Shown: positions 9,412 through 19,024 of the stretch, one piece after another
Position numbering within the stretch: position 1 is the stretch's first letter
Layout: every line of letters begins with the position of its first letter
Assembly: GCF_003122425.1 (NCBI RefSeq)
Contig: NZ_CP021659.1
Location: forward strand, 248,001-312,000
DNA length: 64,000 nt
Direction: 5' to 3'
DNA from: Candidatus Fukatsuia symbiotica
GTDB taxonomy: Bacteria > Pseudomonadota > Gammaproteobacteria > Enterobacterales > Enterobacteriaceae
The notes under the pieces: generated by a model
The model's database searches: none
What the model was told of the DNA's origin: nothing
The model's input: only the letters and a program-made list of their open reading frames with translations
Made by a program: the position numbers and the translations under genes

Positions 9412-10335
9412 TTATTCAGGATCTCCGTTTGCTACTTGTGTGCTCACGAACTCGCAATAATTATTTTTTATTCCGGTAATACGGCACCATCCTTCTTTTT
9501 CTACGACAGGATCAAGGATAAAACTTCCCTGGTACGCCTGTGCAACAGTGAGAGCCTGAGAAGCCAGGACGCCGGAAAGCCCCAGATGACCACAGCTTAG
9601 TGTGTTTATCAGTGGTGCCAGTTCACGCAAAGGTGCCGCTAAAATATTAGCGACCACTACATCAGCGGATAAATCTGCCGGTTGATCTTTGGCCAGATAC
9701 AGTTCCAGATTTTCTGCAACGCCGTTACGCTGTGCATTATCCCGGCTCGCTTGAATTGCCTGAGGATCGATATCAATACCAATGGCACGTACAGCACCGA
9801 GTTTTAACGCTGCAATCGCGAGAATGCCCGAGCCACAACCGAAGTCGATAACCGTTTTATCTGTCAGATCCAAGCCATCGAGCCATTGTAAACATAATGA
9901 AGTTGTGGGATGAGTACCCGTACCAAATGCCAAACCAGGGTCTAACATCACGTTGACTGCATTGGGATCGGGTATGTCTTTCCAACTTGGGCAAATCCAC
10001 AGGCGTTGACCAAAACACATAGGATGAAAATTATCCATCCATTCGCGTTCCCAATCTTTATCTTCAATTTGTTCAATTTTATGAATAAAATTTTTATTGA
10101 ATCGATCCTGTCCTGCTAGCGCGGCAATAATTTTCGCCATATCGGTTTCAGCGTCGTACAAACCAATCACATCAGTATTTCCCCAAAGTCGGGTCTCTCC
10201 AGGTAATGGTTCAAATATCGGGTTGTCGTAAGTATCTTGAAAAGTGATAGCAAGCGCTCCATTCTCAAGCAATGTATTGCTAAGCGACTCAGCATGATCG
10301 CTTGAGGTATTTATTTTAAGCTGTATCCAGGGCAT
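9412..10335 (-). CDS. prmA: Ribosomal protein L11 methyltransferase
   Basis: PrmA trimethylates ribosomal protein L11 using S-adenosylmethionine. The start is set at the ATG at 10335 ([10 protein letters not shown]); two codons of the open frame lie upstream. The SAM-binding loop [16 protein letters not shown] and the downstream [13 protein letters not shown] motif (NPPY-like position) are intact. The product is about 307 residues against 293 in E. coli; the C-terminal tail after GWCRITG is longer. In E. coli panF-prmA are co-transcribed, and prmA follows panF here too. Confidence 0.96.
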   Translation of the reverse strand: MPWIQLKINTSSDHAESLSNTLLENGALAITFQDTYDNPIFEPLPGETRLWGNTDVIGLYDAETDMAKIIAALAGQDRFNKNFIHKIEQIEDKDWEREWMDNFHPMCFGQRLWICPSWKDIPDPNAVNVMLDPGLAFGTGTHPTTSLCLQWLDGLDLTDKTVIDFGCGSGILAIAALKLGAVRAIGIDIDPQAIQASRDNAQRNGVAENLELYLAKDQPADLSADVVVANILAAPLRELAPLINTLSCGHLGLSGVLASQALTVAQAYQGSFILDPVVEKEGWCRITGIKNNYCEFVSTQVANGDPE

Positions 10336-10396
10336 AACCATTCTCTTCAGTCAGAGTGTAACCTGAGGTACGTTACTCAGTAAGTTTCACAGAGGT

Positions 10397-11850
10397 TTAT
10401 TTAGTACGATTTAACTTTTTGGTGTGGGTCAGTGTCCGATCTGCAAATTGATTACCGATACAAAAAGCCAATAGACTCAGTAACAATGAGGGAACGATCG
10501 GATGTAGACCTATCAATTTAATATGAAAACTGGCAAGTGGTGTATAGCATAGTGCGCCAGCAATCATTGAGCTAAGCGCACCATGAGCATTGGCGCGCTG
10601 CCAATATAGTCCGAGTACCAATGGCCACAAAAATATGGCTTCGAGGCCACCCAAAGCCAACAGATTAAGCCAGATAATCATCTCCGGTGGTCGCCACGCT
10701 GCCAGTAGTAACAGTAATCCAAGCAGTAACGTCGACAGATTAGAAATATAGGCGAGTTTGCTTTCATTGCTGATCTCATCGGGTCGCCAATTGAGATATA
10801 AATCTTTAATAATAGTCGCTGATGATTGCAGTAACTGAGAATTAATTGTTGACATAATGGCCGCCATCGGTGCTGCCAGAAATATTCCGGCTGCAAACGG
10901 CGGTAGTACTTTTATCATCAGTGTTGGAATAACGTGATCGGGGATCGCCAAGTCTGGTAAAACCGCGCGCCCTAATGCTCCGGCCAAATGCATGCCAAGC
11001 ATCAGTATTGCCACAATAATGGTGCCAAGGATAATCCCACTGTGAACCGCTTTACTGTCACGATAAGCAATACAACGTACTGCCGTGGGCGGTAAGCCAA
11101 TCAAGCCAAAACACACCAGTACCCAGAATGAGGCCATAAAAGGCAGGTCGAGGATTTGATCACTGCCTTGTGGTGAAATCAATGCTGGATCGATACGTGC
11201 GAGTGTCGTGACCGCTTGATGTAATCCGCCGGCGGCATACACGACGGCAACGAGTAACAGAATGGTACCGACTAGCATCACCAGGCCTTGCAAAGTATCA
11301 TTGAGTACACTGGCGCGGAAACCGCCAAAGGCAGTATAAAGCACAATACTGATGCCAAATATCAGTAAACCGGTGTTGTAAGGGATACCGGCGGCCGTTT
11401 CCAGTAAACGGGCACCGCCAATAAATTGCACGGTCATGGCACCGATTAAGGCGATCAATAAACTGATACTCGCCAGCCATACTAGTAAGCGACTTTGATA
11501 ACGGGCATACAGCATATCGTTGAGTGTCACGGCGTTATAACGACGAGCCAAGATAGCAAATTTTTTTCCCAGTACCCCTAGAGACAGCCAAACCACCGGC
11601 AGTTGTATCATGGCTAATAAGACCCAGCCTAAGCCGTATTTATATGCTGCTCCTGGCCCACCAATGAAGGAACTGGCACCAATGTAGGTAGTCGTTAGGG
11701 TCATTGCCAAGACAAATCCCCCATAGAACGGTTGCCAATAAAATATTCGTTGAGGAAATTTCCTGTACGCCGACGTGTATAAGAATAAATGGATAGCGCA
11801 AATACTAACATCAGGTAGGCAATCAACGGTAAGACAACATTAGTTTGCAT
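10397..11850 (-). pseudogene. panF: Sodium/pantothenate symporter, single-base frameshift
   Basis: PanF imports pantothenate with sodium; it belongs to the solute:sodium symporter family with about 12-13 membrane segments. The reading frame from the ATG at 11850 (MQTNVVLPLIAYLMLVFALS) runs in the correct family sequence to NRSMG, then shifts at a run of five G (complement of 11718-11722). The family sequence resumes one frame over as FVLAMTLTTTYIGASSFIGG and continues intact to the stop. Adding one G restores a protein of about 484 residues (E. coli 483). The start overlaps the end of yhdT by 11 bp as in relatives. It is either a sequencing error or a young pseudogene. Confidence 0.9.
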
Positions 11851-12082
11851 CGTTCTCTCCCAGTGGGATATCACGGAAAATAAAGCGCACCATTAACCAG
11901 CAAAACACTATAAATAACAGTGGCAAATAGATACAGGCGATTTCAAACCAAAAAGGCAGCCCCGTTATGCCTATGGAATCGTCAGGCCAGTAAGCACTGA
12001 GGATCCAGCCCACCAAATAAGCCAGTGTTAAAGTAAAAGCCCATCTTGCTTCTTTGTGGGCTTGAACAAATCTCTCATCCAT
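11840..12082 (-). CDS. yhdT: YhdT, small inner-membrane protein of unknown function
   Basis: An 80-residue protein, the same length as E. coli YhdT, with two hydrophobic stretches (about residues 16-32 and 44-66) suggesting a two-span membrane protein. The charged start MDERFVQAHKEARWA and the end RFIFRDIPLGE are recognisable. It overlaps panF by 11 bp and is probably co-expressed. In E. coli the upstream genes are accB and accC; these are absent here and a family A repeat follows instead. Confidence 0.9.
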   Translation of the reverse strand: MDERFVQAHKEARWAFTLTLAYLVGWILSAYWPDDSIGITGLPFWFEIACIYLPLLFIVFCWLMVRFIFRDIPLGENDAN

Positions 12083-12121
12083 CGATGCTCCGGTTAATAT
12101 TTATCTCGTCGTCTCTTTTTC

Positions 12122-12295
12122 TTAGAACCTATTCGAAATCTCTTGTGCTCGCCGTGTTTTGGTCAAGTCATTCGTCAAAAACGAGCTCAAAATGCTCACT
12201 GACTCCTTTTGTTGTATACAAAGAGTAAACTGTGCTTTCCTACTCATTTTTTCTTCTCTTGAGCACAGCAACAAAAGATTTGGAACAGGCTCTTA
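12122..12295. repeat. Repeat family A copy 2 (MITE-like)
   Basis: Bounded by TTAGAACCTATTCGAAATCT and the inverted AGATTTGGAACAGGCTCTTA, total about 174 bp. It shares a nearly identical interior with the copies at 25683 (opposite orientation) and 28690 (same orientation). It sits just upstream of yhdT, where accBC would be expected in relatives. It codes for no transposase. Confidence 0.85.
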
Positions 12296-12703
12296 GAAGA
12301 TCATTAATCACTTTGCTACCAATTGAGAGACATAACTTAAGAGGACAAAGGAAGAAATACTTAAGAGATATCAGTAAAGAACAGTTTAACAAGAAGTCTA
12401 TTAAACCGTTACTGGAAGGCACCTGCAAGACAGTTGGCGAACATTTTTTGCCTGGCTGGAGAAATATTGAAGGTTATGGCGAAACTGTGAGCAACAGCTC
12501 AAGAACAGACAACAACCTGCTGAAATATTTTACTCGTCAAACTGGGCATCAGCTATCTTTAGCTACAAGCGCCGGTCATTTCGGTATTATTGGTAAAACG
12601 GGCCGGTAACGAAAAGTTATTAAAATATAAAGTTAGTCATTATGAGTCGTTTTTATAAGAAATCGAATAGCGATGAAAGCCAACAATACTATCGGAGACA
12701 CTT
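12296..12703. other. 408-bp stretch upstream of glpT with an unrecognised open frame
   Basis: A plus-strand frame opens inside the family A repeat (12232) and runs to a stop at 12609. The part outside the repeat encodes about 100 residues rich in K, R, N and S (for example RGQRKKYLRDISKEQF), resembling nothing I recognise and lacking its own ribosome binding site. It may be a remnant of a deleted gene or chance. The last 90 bp must contain the glpT promoter; I see no clear operator. Confidence 0.3.
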
Positions 12704-14068
12704 ATGTTGAGTATTTTCAAGCCCGCCGCGCACCAAAGCAAGCTACCCGAAGAACGGATAGATTCGACTTATCGACGCTTACGCTGGCAAATTTTTTGCG
12801 GCATATTTTTCGGTTATGCCGCTTATTATTTGGTACGTAAAAATTTTACCCTGGCGATGCCCTATTTGATCGAACAGGGTTTTTCACGTGGTGACTTAGG
12901 CTTCGCTTTATCCGGCATTTCTATCGCTTATGGTTTTTCAAAATTTATTATGGGTTCAGTTTCTGACCGCTCTAATCCACGTGTATTTCTTTCTGCGGGG
13001 TTGATTCTATCTGCTGCAGTGATGCTGTTTATGGGATTTGTCTCTTGGGCAACATCAAGCATTGCCGTGATGTTTGTGCTGTTGTTCTTGTGCGGTTGGT
13101 TCCAGGGTATGGGTTGGCCTCCCTGTGGCCGTACTATGGTTCATTGGTGGTCAAAAAAAGAACGCGGTAGTATCGTTTCTATTTGGAATTGCGCTCATAA
13201 CGTCGGTGGTGGTTTGCCGCCATTACTGTTCCTTTTGGGAATGGCCTGGTTTCATGACTGGAAAGCAGCATTATATATGCCGGCTTTTGGTGCCATGCTG
13301 GTGGCACTCATCGCTTTTGCTTTGATGCGTGATACCCCTCAATCCTGCGGTTTACCACCTATTGAAGAGTATAAAAATGATTATCCTGATGACTACAATG
13401 AAAAAACAGAAGAAGAATTGACAGCAAAGCAGATCTTTATGCAGTATGTTTTACCCAACAAATTGCTATGGTATATCGCTATCGCTATCGCTATCGCTAA
13501 CGTTTTCGTTTACTTACTTCGCTACGGTATCCTCGATTGGTCACCCACTTATCTCAAAGAGGTCAAGCACTTTACGCTGGATAAATCATCATGGGCTTAT
13601 TTCTTGTATGAATATGCGGGCATTCCAGGGACTTTGCTCTGTGGTTGGATGTCAGATAAAGTATTTAAAGGCAATCGGGGAGCAACTGGCGTATTCTTTA
13701 TGATATTGGTGACTATTGCTACTGTCGTTTACTGGCTCAACCCCGTTGGTCATCCCGTTATTGATATGATTTGCATGATCACCATCGGCTTTTTAATCTA
13801 CGGGCCGGTCATGCTGATTGGTCTTCATGCCCTGGAACTGGCACCGAAAAAAGCAGCCGGTACCGCTGCGGGGTTCACCGGTCTCTTTGGCTACCTTGGT
13901 GGTTCTGTCGCTGCCAGTGCGTTTGTTGGTTATACCGTTGATTTCTTCGGTTGGGACGGTGGTTTTATGGTGATGATTGGTGGCAGCATTATCGCGGTTA
14001 TATTGTTAATCATTGTGATGTTAAGCGAGAAGAGACACCAAAAAGAACAGGTTAGCCAGTATACGTAA
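12704..14068 (+). CDS. glpT: Glycerol-3-phosphate/phosphate antiporter
   Basis: GlpT imports sn-glycerol 3-phosphate in exchange for phosphate; it is a 12-span major-facilitator protein. The N-terminal [19 protein letters not shown] and the central [19 protein letters not shown], including basic residues lining the substrate site, are intact. There are 454 residues (E. coli 452). Four tandem copies of ATCGCT at 13475-13498 encode IAIAIAIA where E. coli has IAIA, lengthening a membrane segment by four residues. It is followed by glpQ, its usual partner. Confidence 0.97.
   Translation: MLSIFKPAAHQSKLPEERIDSTYRRLRWQIFCGIFFGYAAYYLVRKNFTLAMPYLIEQGFSRGDLGFALSGISIAYGFSKFIMGSVSDRSNPRVFLSAGLILSAAVMLFMGFVSWATSSIAVMFVLLFLCGWFQGMGWPPCGRTMVHWWSKKERGSIVSIWNCAHNVGGGLPPLLFLLGMAWFHDWKAALYMPAFGAMLVALIAFALMRDTPQSCGLPPIEEYKNDYPDDYNEKTEEELTAKQIFMQYVLPNKLLWYIAIAIAIANVFVYLLRYGILDWSPTYLKEVKHFTLDKSSWAYFLYEYAGIPGTLLCGWMSDKVFKGNRGATGVFFMILVTIATVVYWLNPVGHPVIDMICMITIGFLIYGPVMLIGLHALELAPKKAAGTAAGFTGLFGYLGGSVAASAFVGYTVDFFGWDGGFMVMIGGSIIAVILLIIVMLSEKRHQKEQVSQYT
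13475..13498 (+). repeat. Hexanucleotide tandem repeat (ATCGCT) x4 inside glpT
   Basis: Four perfect copies of ATCGCT in frame encode alternating Ile-Ala in the membrane segment before [11 protein letters not shown]. coli GlpT has the equivalent of two copies. Such tracts change length by replication slippage in steps of two residues, keeping the frame. Confidence 0.9.
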
Positions 14069-14156
14069 TGATGATGTTGCCGCTATACAGTCTGTTATTT
14101 TAAGCCATGGTATCAGGCTGCGGTTTTTTTATATCCTAAAATGGGAGCATGAAAGT

Positions 14157-15254
14157 ATGGCAAGTTATGCCAATAAGTTAATCAGTATCATTTTCGCCTC
14201 TGTAATAGCAAATAGTGTTTATGCTGAAGAAAAACCATCGACAAACAAATTGGTTATCGCCCATCGTGGCGCCAGTGGTTACTTACCCGAGCACACATTA
14301 CCTGCTAAAGCGCTGGCTTATGCGCAAGGCGCGGATTATTTAGAACAGGATTTGGTGATGACCAAAGATGATCAACTGATAGTACTGCATGATCATTATT
14401 TAGATGGTGTCACCGACGTGGCACAGCGTTTCCCGGGGCGGGCACGTAAAAAAGATGGTCGCTACTACGCGATCGATTTCACTCTAGAGGAAATTAAATC
14501 GCTGAAAGCCAGTGAAGTTTTCGATATTGAAGGGGGTAAACCAGTACAGCGTTACCCAAAACGTTTCCCGATGGGAAAATCTGATTTTCGAGTACATACC
14601 TTCCAGGAAGAAATAGAGTTTGTTCAAGGATTGAACCACTCGACCGGTAAAAACATCGGCATCTACCCTGAGATCAAAGCGCCCTGGTTTCATTATCAGG
14701 AAGGGAGAGATATCGCCACTAAAGTACTTCAAGTGCTTAAAGAGTATGGCTATCGTGACAAAAAAGATAAAGTTTATCTGCAATGCTTTGATCCTAACGA
14801 ATTAAAGCGGATTAAAAAAGAACTACTACCGAAAATGGGCATGAACTTAAATTTGATCCAACTGATCGCGTATACCGATTGGAAAGAAACTTACGAACAA
14901 CAACCTAATGGTCAGTGGGTCAATTATAACTATGACTGGATGCTTCAACCGGGTTCGGATGCCATGAAAAAAATCGCCGAGTACGCCGATGGTGTTGGCC
15001 CAGATTACCATATGCTGATCGCCGATAGCTCAACACCGAAGGAGATCGTATTGACTGACATGGCTGAACAAGCTCATGCTAATAAGCTGCAATTGCATCC
15101 TTATACCCTTCGTGCGGATGCTCTGCCATCATACGTAACCGATGTTAACCAGTTATATAACATCATTTATGAAAAAGCGAAGGCAGAGGGTGCCTTTACT
15201 GATTTCCCTGACAAAGGTGTACACTTTTTACAACAGCAGGGACAGCATAAATGA
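14157..15254 (+). CDS. glpQ: Periplasmic glycerophosphodiester phosphodiesterase
   Basis: GlpQ hydrolyses deacylated phospholipids to an alcohol and glycerol 3-phosphate in the periplasm, feeding GlpT. A signal peptide (residues 1 to about 23, ending VYA-EE) precedes the catalytic domain. The GDPD signature HRGASGYLPEHT is at about 36-47, with E64/D66 in LEQDL and H79 in VLHDHYLDG as expected metal and catalytic residues. Length is 365 (E. coli 358). GGGAG lies about 10 bases before the ATG. Only five bases separate its stop from the converging yigL. Confidence 0.97.
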   Translation: MASYANKLISIIFASVIANSVYAEEKPSTNKLVIAHRGASGYLPEHTLPAKALAYAQGADYLEQDLVMTKDDQLIVLHDHYLDGVTDVAQRFPGRARKKDGRYYAIDFTLEEIKSLKASEVFDIEGGKPVQRYPKRFPMGKSDFRVHTFQEEIEFVQGLNHSTGKNIGIYPEIKAPWFHYQEGRDIATKVLQVLKEYGYRDKKDKVYLQCFDPNELKRIKKELLPKMGMNLNLIQLIAYTDWKETYEQQPNGQWVNYNYDWMLQPGSDAMKKIAEYADGVGPDYHMLIADSSTPKEIVLTDMAEQAHANKLQLHPYTLRADALPSYVTDVNQLYNIIYEKAKAEGAFTDFPDKGVHFLQQQGQHK

Positions 15255-15259
15255 TCTGT

Positions 15260-16060
15260 TTATACCAAAAACATTTTACGTAAATAATGAGGGACTGCAT
15301 CATCGGCATTAGAGCCAATAATTTCCAGCGCAGGTAATGCCTCTTTCAGGCGTGCATGCGCATTTTTCATGATGCAGCCTTTACCTACCATAGAAAGCAT
15401 TTCCATGTCGTTCATACCATCACCAAAGGCGATGCAGTTTTGTAGCGAATGACCAAAAATTTGTGCGACTTGTTGTAATGCATGCCCCTTAGATACGCCT
15501 GCTCCCATGACTTCCAGGCACGTAGGCAATGAGAAACACACATTAACACGATTGCCCCAACGCGTTTTGATCTCTTGTTCCAATGGCAGCAATTTTTCAT
15601 GGTTGTAACTGATGAAATAGATTTTGCACACGCCATCAGTGGGCAATGATTTGATCTCCACAATCTGGTAGTTAAAAATGGATTCGTGGAAAAATTTGGC
15701 CTGCTCAGGGCTTTCACGATTGATATACCAGTCGTCATTACGATAAACATTGGTCAAAATATCGGGGTTATCGTATTCCATTGCGTAGAGATCATGAACA
15801 ATGTCTTCATCGAGATTATCGCTGAAAATCAACTTGTCTGCGGTGTTATGCACCCGCGCACCATTCGAGGTGATCATAAAAGCGTCGATGGCGACTCTGG
15901 CACGAATTTGTGAAACATCAACATGATGGCGGCCGGTAGCAAAAACAAAGTGCACCCCGCGTTCTGTCAGTGATTTAAGAGTTTCTCTAGCATAAGGAGA
16001 AAGTGTGTGATCAGGGGATAGCAAGGTGCCATCCAAATCAGAAGCGACAATATGATACAT
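15260..16060 (-). CDS. yigL: HAD-superfamily (Cof-type) phosphatase YigL
   Basis: YigL is a Cof-type HAD phosphatase; the E. coli enzyme acts on pyridoxal phosphate and other sugar phosphates. The nucleophile motif DLDGTLLSPDHTLSPYA is at about 8-24, motif II at TSNGARV, the lysine in GVSKGHAL, and motif IV in FGDGMNDMEML. It has 266 residues, exactly the E. coli length. Gene order yigL then recQ follows E. coli except that pldB, rhtB and rhtC are missing between them. Confidence 0.93.
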   Translation of the reverse strand: MYHIVASDLDGTLLSPDHTLSPYARETLKSLTERGVHFVFATGRHHVDVSQIRARVAIDAFMITSNGARVHNTADKLIFSDNLDEDIVHDLYAMEYDNPDILTNVYRNDDWYINRESPEQAKFFHESIFNYQIVEIKSLPTDGVCKIYFISYNHEKLLPLEQEIKTRWGNRVNVCFSLPTCLEVMGAGVSKGHALQQVAQIFGHSLQNCIAFGDGMNDMEMLSMVGKGCIMKNAHARLKEALPALEIIGSNADDAVPHYLRKMFLV

Positions 16061-16089
16061 AACAGTCCGTTTTAACCTCTGGTAAAATT

Positions 16090-16124
16090 AACATCAATCT
16101 GGTCGTGGTCATCAGATTGATGTT
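16090..16124 (-). terminator. Hairpin downstream of recQ
   Basis: AACATCAATCTG (16090-16101) pairs perfectly with CAGATTGATGTT (16113-16124) around an 11-base loop. It lies 28 bp beyond the recQ stop, before yigL. On the minus strand it is followed by AATTTTACC, a weak T tract. Confidence 0.6.
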
Positions 16125-16151
16125 TCAGCACTGTGTATAACAGCGCTACTT

Positions 16152-17990
16152 TTATGAGTCGTTGAGATGCTTGCGTATCACTTTGATAAAAGCAGCACCA
16201 AAACGTTCCAGTTTGCGCTGCCCTACGCCATTAACACTCAACAAATCCCTGCTAGTGATCGGTATTTTTTCTGACATTTCCAACAAAGTAGCATCGTTAA
16301 ATACGACATAAGGTGGAATATTTGCTTCATCAGCCATCGATTTACGCAATTTACGTAATTTGGCAAACAGCTCACCGTCACTGACGGTTTGGTTTTTGTA
16401 AACCTTGTGGCCACCGGAGGATTTCTGGTTTTTAGCATTTCTTCTGGGTTTGAAATCCTGGATCCGCGGCACCGCCAGCGATAACGGTATTTCAGAGCGT
16501 AATATTGGCCGAGCAGCTTCAGTCAGTTGTAGCGCAGAAAACATCTCAATATTTTGACGCAGTTTGCCTAAATGAATCAGTTGACGTAATACACTGGTCC
16601 AGTGTTCTGCTGCTTGCTCACGACCAATACCGAAAACCGATAATTTATCATGACCCAGGGTCCTAATGCGCTGATTATTCGCACCGCGTAATATTTCAAC
16701 AACATAGCCTGCTCCGAAGCGCTGGCCTACCCGATAGACACAAGACAACACCTTTTGTGCATCGACCAGGCCATCATAACGTTTAGGAGGATCGAGACAA
16801 ATATCACAGTTGCCGCAAGATTGCTGCTGATATTCACCGAAATAATTGAGCAACACCAGACGGCGGCAGGTTTGTGTTTCGGCAAACGCCACCATCGCAT
16901 TCAATTTATGACGTTCAATATTTTGTTGCTCACCGGCCGGTTTTTCCTCGAGGCAACGACGCAACCATACCATATCCGCCGGATCATACAACAACATGGC
17001 TTCGGCGGGCAGCCCATCGCGTCCGGCACGACCCGTTTCTTGATAGTAAGATTCGATGGTGCGTGGAATATCGAAATGTACCACAAACCGCACGTTTGGT
17101 TTGTTGATCCCCATGCCAAAAGCAACCGTCGCTACGACTATCTGCAGATCGTCGCGTTGAAAAGCCTCCTGCACTTGCGCTCGGAGCTGATTATCCAGCC
17201 CAGCATGATAGGCTGCCACACTTAATCCACGATTTTGTAAGAGCTCGGTCGTTTTATCCACTTTTGCTCGGCTGTTACAATAAACAATACCGCATTTTGC
17301 TTGCTGAGTGCTAATAAAGCGCCACAATTGATCCAAGGGTTTAAACTTTTCAATTAAGGTATAACGGATGTTAGGACGGTCAAAACTACTGATCTGAATC
17401 AAGGGTTGATGCAAATTCAGTAGTCGGGCAATATCACTACGTGTCGTTTCATCCGCTGTTGCCGTCAGTGCAATCACTGGCAAACTGGGAAAGCGCAATT
17501 TTAGCTGATTTAAAGCGCGGTATTCTGGTCGAAAATCATGCCCCCACTGTGAGATACAATGTGCTTCATCTACCGCTAACAGCACCGGTGAAAAATGTGG
17601 CAATTGCTCGAGAAAATTTTCCATTACTAGCCGTTCAGGAGCGATATACAACAGCCTAATTTGACCGTTACGACAGCCGGTCATTACTTTCGTTTGTTGT
17701 TCCCAGGTTTGGGTAGAGTTTAAACAGGCAGCAGTGACACCATGAGCCAATAACTGGTCAACTTGATCTTTCATCAATGAAATCAAAGGAGAAACGACCA
17801 GAGTCAAACCTTTCATTACCAATGCAGGGATCTGATAGCATAAAGATTTGCCACCACCAGTTGGCATCACGACCAGGCAATCTTGCCCTGACAAAGTAGC
17901 GTTGATAATTTCTTGCTGTCCTGGCCTAAATTGCTGATAGCCGAAGATATCGCGTAATATTTTTACGGTTTGTTGTTCCCTGTCTGTCAC
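16152..17990 (-). CDS. recQ: ATP-dependent DNA helicase RecQ
   Basis: RecQ is a 3'-5' DNA helicase that unwinds recombination and replication intermediates. Domains in order are: helicase motif I ([16 protein letters not shown], about 48-63); the Walker B box DEAH in [20 protein letters not shown]; motif [12 protein letters not shown]; the zinc-binding cysteines ([12 protein letters not shown], then CGNCDIC); a winged helix; and a C-terminal HRDC domain ending near the stop. There are 612 residues (E. coli 609). Only yigL and corA of its E. coli neighbours remain beside it; pldA, rarD and others are gone. Confidence 0.97.
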   Translation of the reverse strand: MTDREQQTVKILRDIFGYQQFRPGQQEIINATLSGQDCLVVMPTGGGKSLCYQIPALVMKGLTLVVSPLISLMKDQVDQLLAHGVTAACLNSTQTWEQQTKVMTGCRNGQIRLLYIAPERLVMENFLEQLPHFSPVLLAVDEAHCISQWGHDFRPEYRALNQLKLRFPSLPVIALTATADETTRSDIARLLNLHQPLIQISSFDRPNIRYTLIEKFKPLDQLWRFISTQQAKCGIVYCNSRAKVDKTTELLQNRGLSVAAYHAGLDNQLRAQVQEAFQRDDLQIVVATVAFGMGINKPNVRFVVHFDIPRTIESYYQETGRAGRDGLPAEAMLLYDPADMVWLRRCLEEKPAGEQQNIERHKLNAMVAFAETQTCRRLVLLNYFGEYQQQSCGNCDICLDPPKRYDGLVDAQKVLSCVYRVGQRFGAGYVVEILRGANNQRIRTLGHDKLSVFGIGREQAAEHWTSVLRQLIHLGKLRQNIEMFSALQLTEAARPILRSEIPLSLAVPRIQDFKPRRNAKNQKSSGGHKVYKNQTVSDGELFAKLRKLRKSMADEANIPPYVVFNDATLLEMSEKIPITSRDLLSVNGVGQRKLERFGAAFIKVIRKHLNDS

Positions 17991-18000
17991 CCTCTTACCT

Positions 18001-18014
18001 CTGCAAGAAGTCTA
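18001..18014. repeat. Repeat family B end remnant
   Basis: CTGCAAGAAGTCTA matches the last 14 bases of the family B right end (GGTTTTGCAAGAAGTCTA) apart from one base. No left end is present. It lies in the 55-bp gap between the corA stop and the recQ start. A chance match cannot be excluded. Confidence 0.4.
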
Positions 18015-18044
18015 ATGTTTTTTTTCTCACGGGTATCCGTTGAG

Positions 18045-18995
18045 TTACAGCCATTTTTTACGTTTGAAATAAAGATAGGGTGCGACACCCGCAATAATCA
18101 TTAGGCTCACTGCTCCAGGATAACCAAACGACCAATGCAGTTCCGGCATGAACTGAAAATTCATACCGTAACTCGAGGCCACCAGTGTAGGAGGCAGGAA
18201 AATCACTGAGACTACCGAGAAAATCTTGATAATACGGTTTTGTTCGATATTGATAAAACCCATCGCTGCTTGCATCAAGAAATTTACCTTTTGAAATAGG
18301 GACTCATTATGTGGTAGCAGGGATTCAATATCACGCTGTACTTCACGTGCCTGTTCAAGTTGTCCCGCGGGTAAGCGCGCTTTACGGACGAGAAAATTTA
18401 ACGCCCGTTGGGTATCCATCAAACATAGGCGCACTTTCCAGCCGATATCTTCTTGTTCCGCCAAGATAGACAGCGCTGCATCATACTTATCACCCTGTTG
18501 ACCTTCCATGATCACTCGACTTAATTTTTCTAAATCGTTGTAAATATTTTCGATTTCGTCAGCAAGTTGCTCAATTTTGGTTTCAAACAGATCCAACAGT
18601 AATTCGTAGGCGTTACCGTCTACCAGCTTCTGTGTACGAGCACGCATTCGGTAAAGACGAAAAGCTGGCAATTCGCGCTCACGTAAGGTATACAGGCGAC
18701 CATCACGAATGGTGAAAGCCACTGTAGTATTGCCCGCGTGATCTTCTGCATCCTCGTAATAGAAAAATGAGTGAATATGTAAACCATCTTCATCTTCAAA
18801 GAAACGCGCAGAGGCCTCGATGTCATCTAGCTCTGGTCGAGTCGCCAGATTTTGACCCAATTCAGTTTGTACCCGCTCACGTTCTGCTATCTCTGGCTCC
18901 ATCAAATCGACCCACAGTGCAGCAGTCAGTTTATCCGATTCATCCAGCTCCAAACGGGATAACCGATGATTATCTAATTTAAATGCGCTTAACAT
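18045..18995 (-). CDS. corA: Magnesium/cobalt transporter CorA
   Basis: CorA is the main constitutive Mg2+ channel, a homopentamer with a large cytosolic funnel and two C-terminal membrane helices per subunit. The signature YGMNF that ends the first helix is near the C-terminus ([13 protein letters not shown]), followed by the second helix and the basic tail YFKRKKWL. The start is set at the ATG at 18995 ([16 protein letters not shown]), giving 316 residues, exactly the E. coli length. The open frame continues 23 codons upstream into the end of uvrD. It follows uvrD in the same direction. Confidence 0.96.
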   Translation of the reverse strand: MLSAFKLDNHRLSRLELDESDKLTAALWVDLMEPEIAERERVQTELGQNLATRPELDDIEASARFFEDEDGLHIHSFFYYEDAEDHAGNTTVAFTIRDGRLYTLRERELPAFRLYRMRARTQKLVDGNAYELLLDLFETKIEQLADEIENIYNDLEKLSRVIMEGQQGDKYDAALSILAEQEDIGWKVRLCLMDTQRALNFLVRKARLPAGQLEQAREVQRDIESLLPHNESLFQKVNFLMQAAMGFINIEQNRIIKIFSVVSVIFLPPTLVASSYGMNFQFMPELHWSFGYPGAVSLMIIAGVAPYLYFKRKKWL

Positions 18996-19024
18996 ATTCC
19001 ATTGACTCCGCCTAACTTGCAGGG

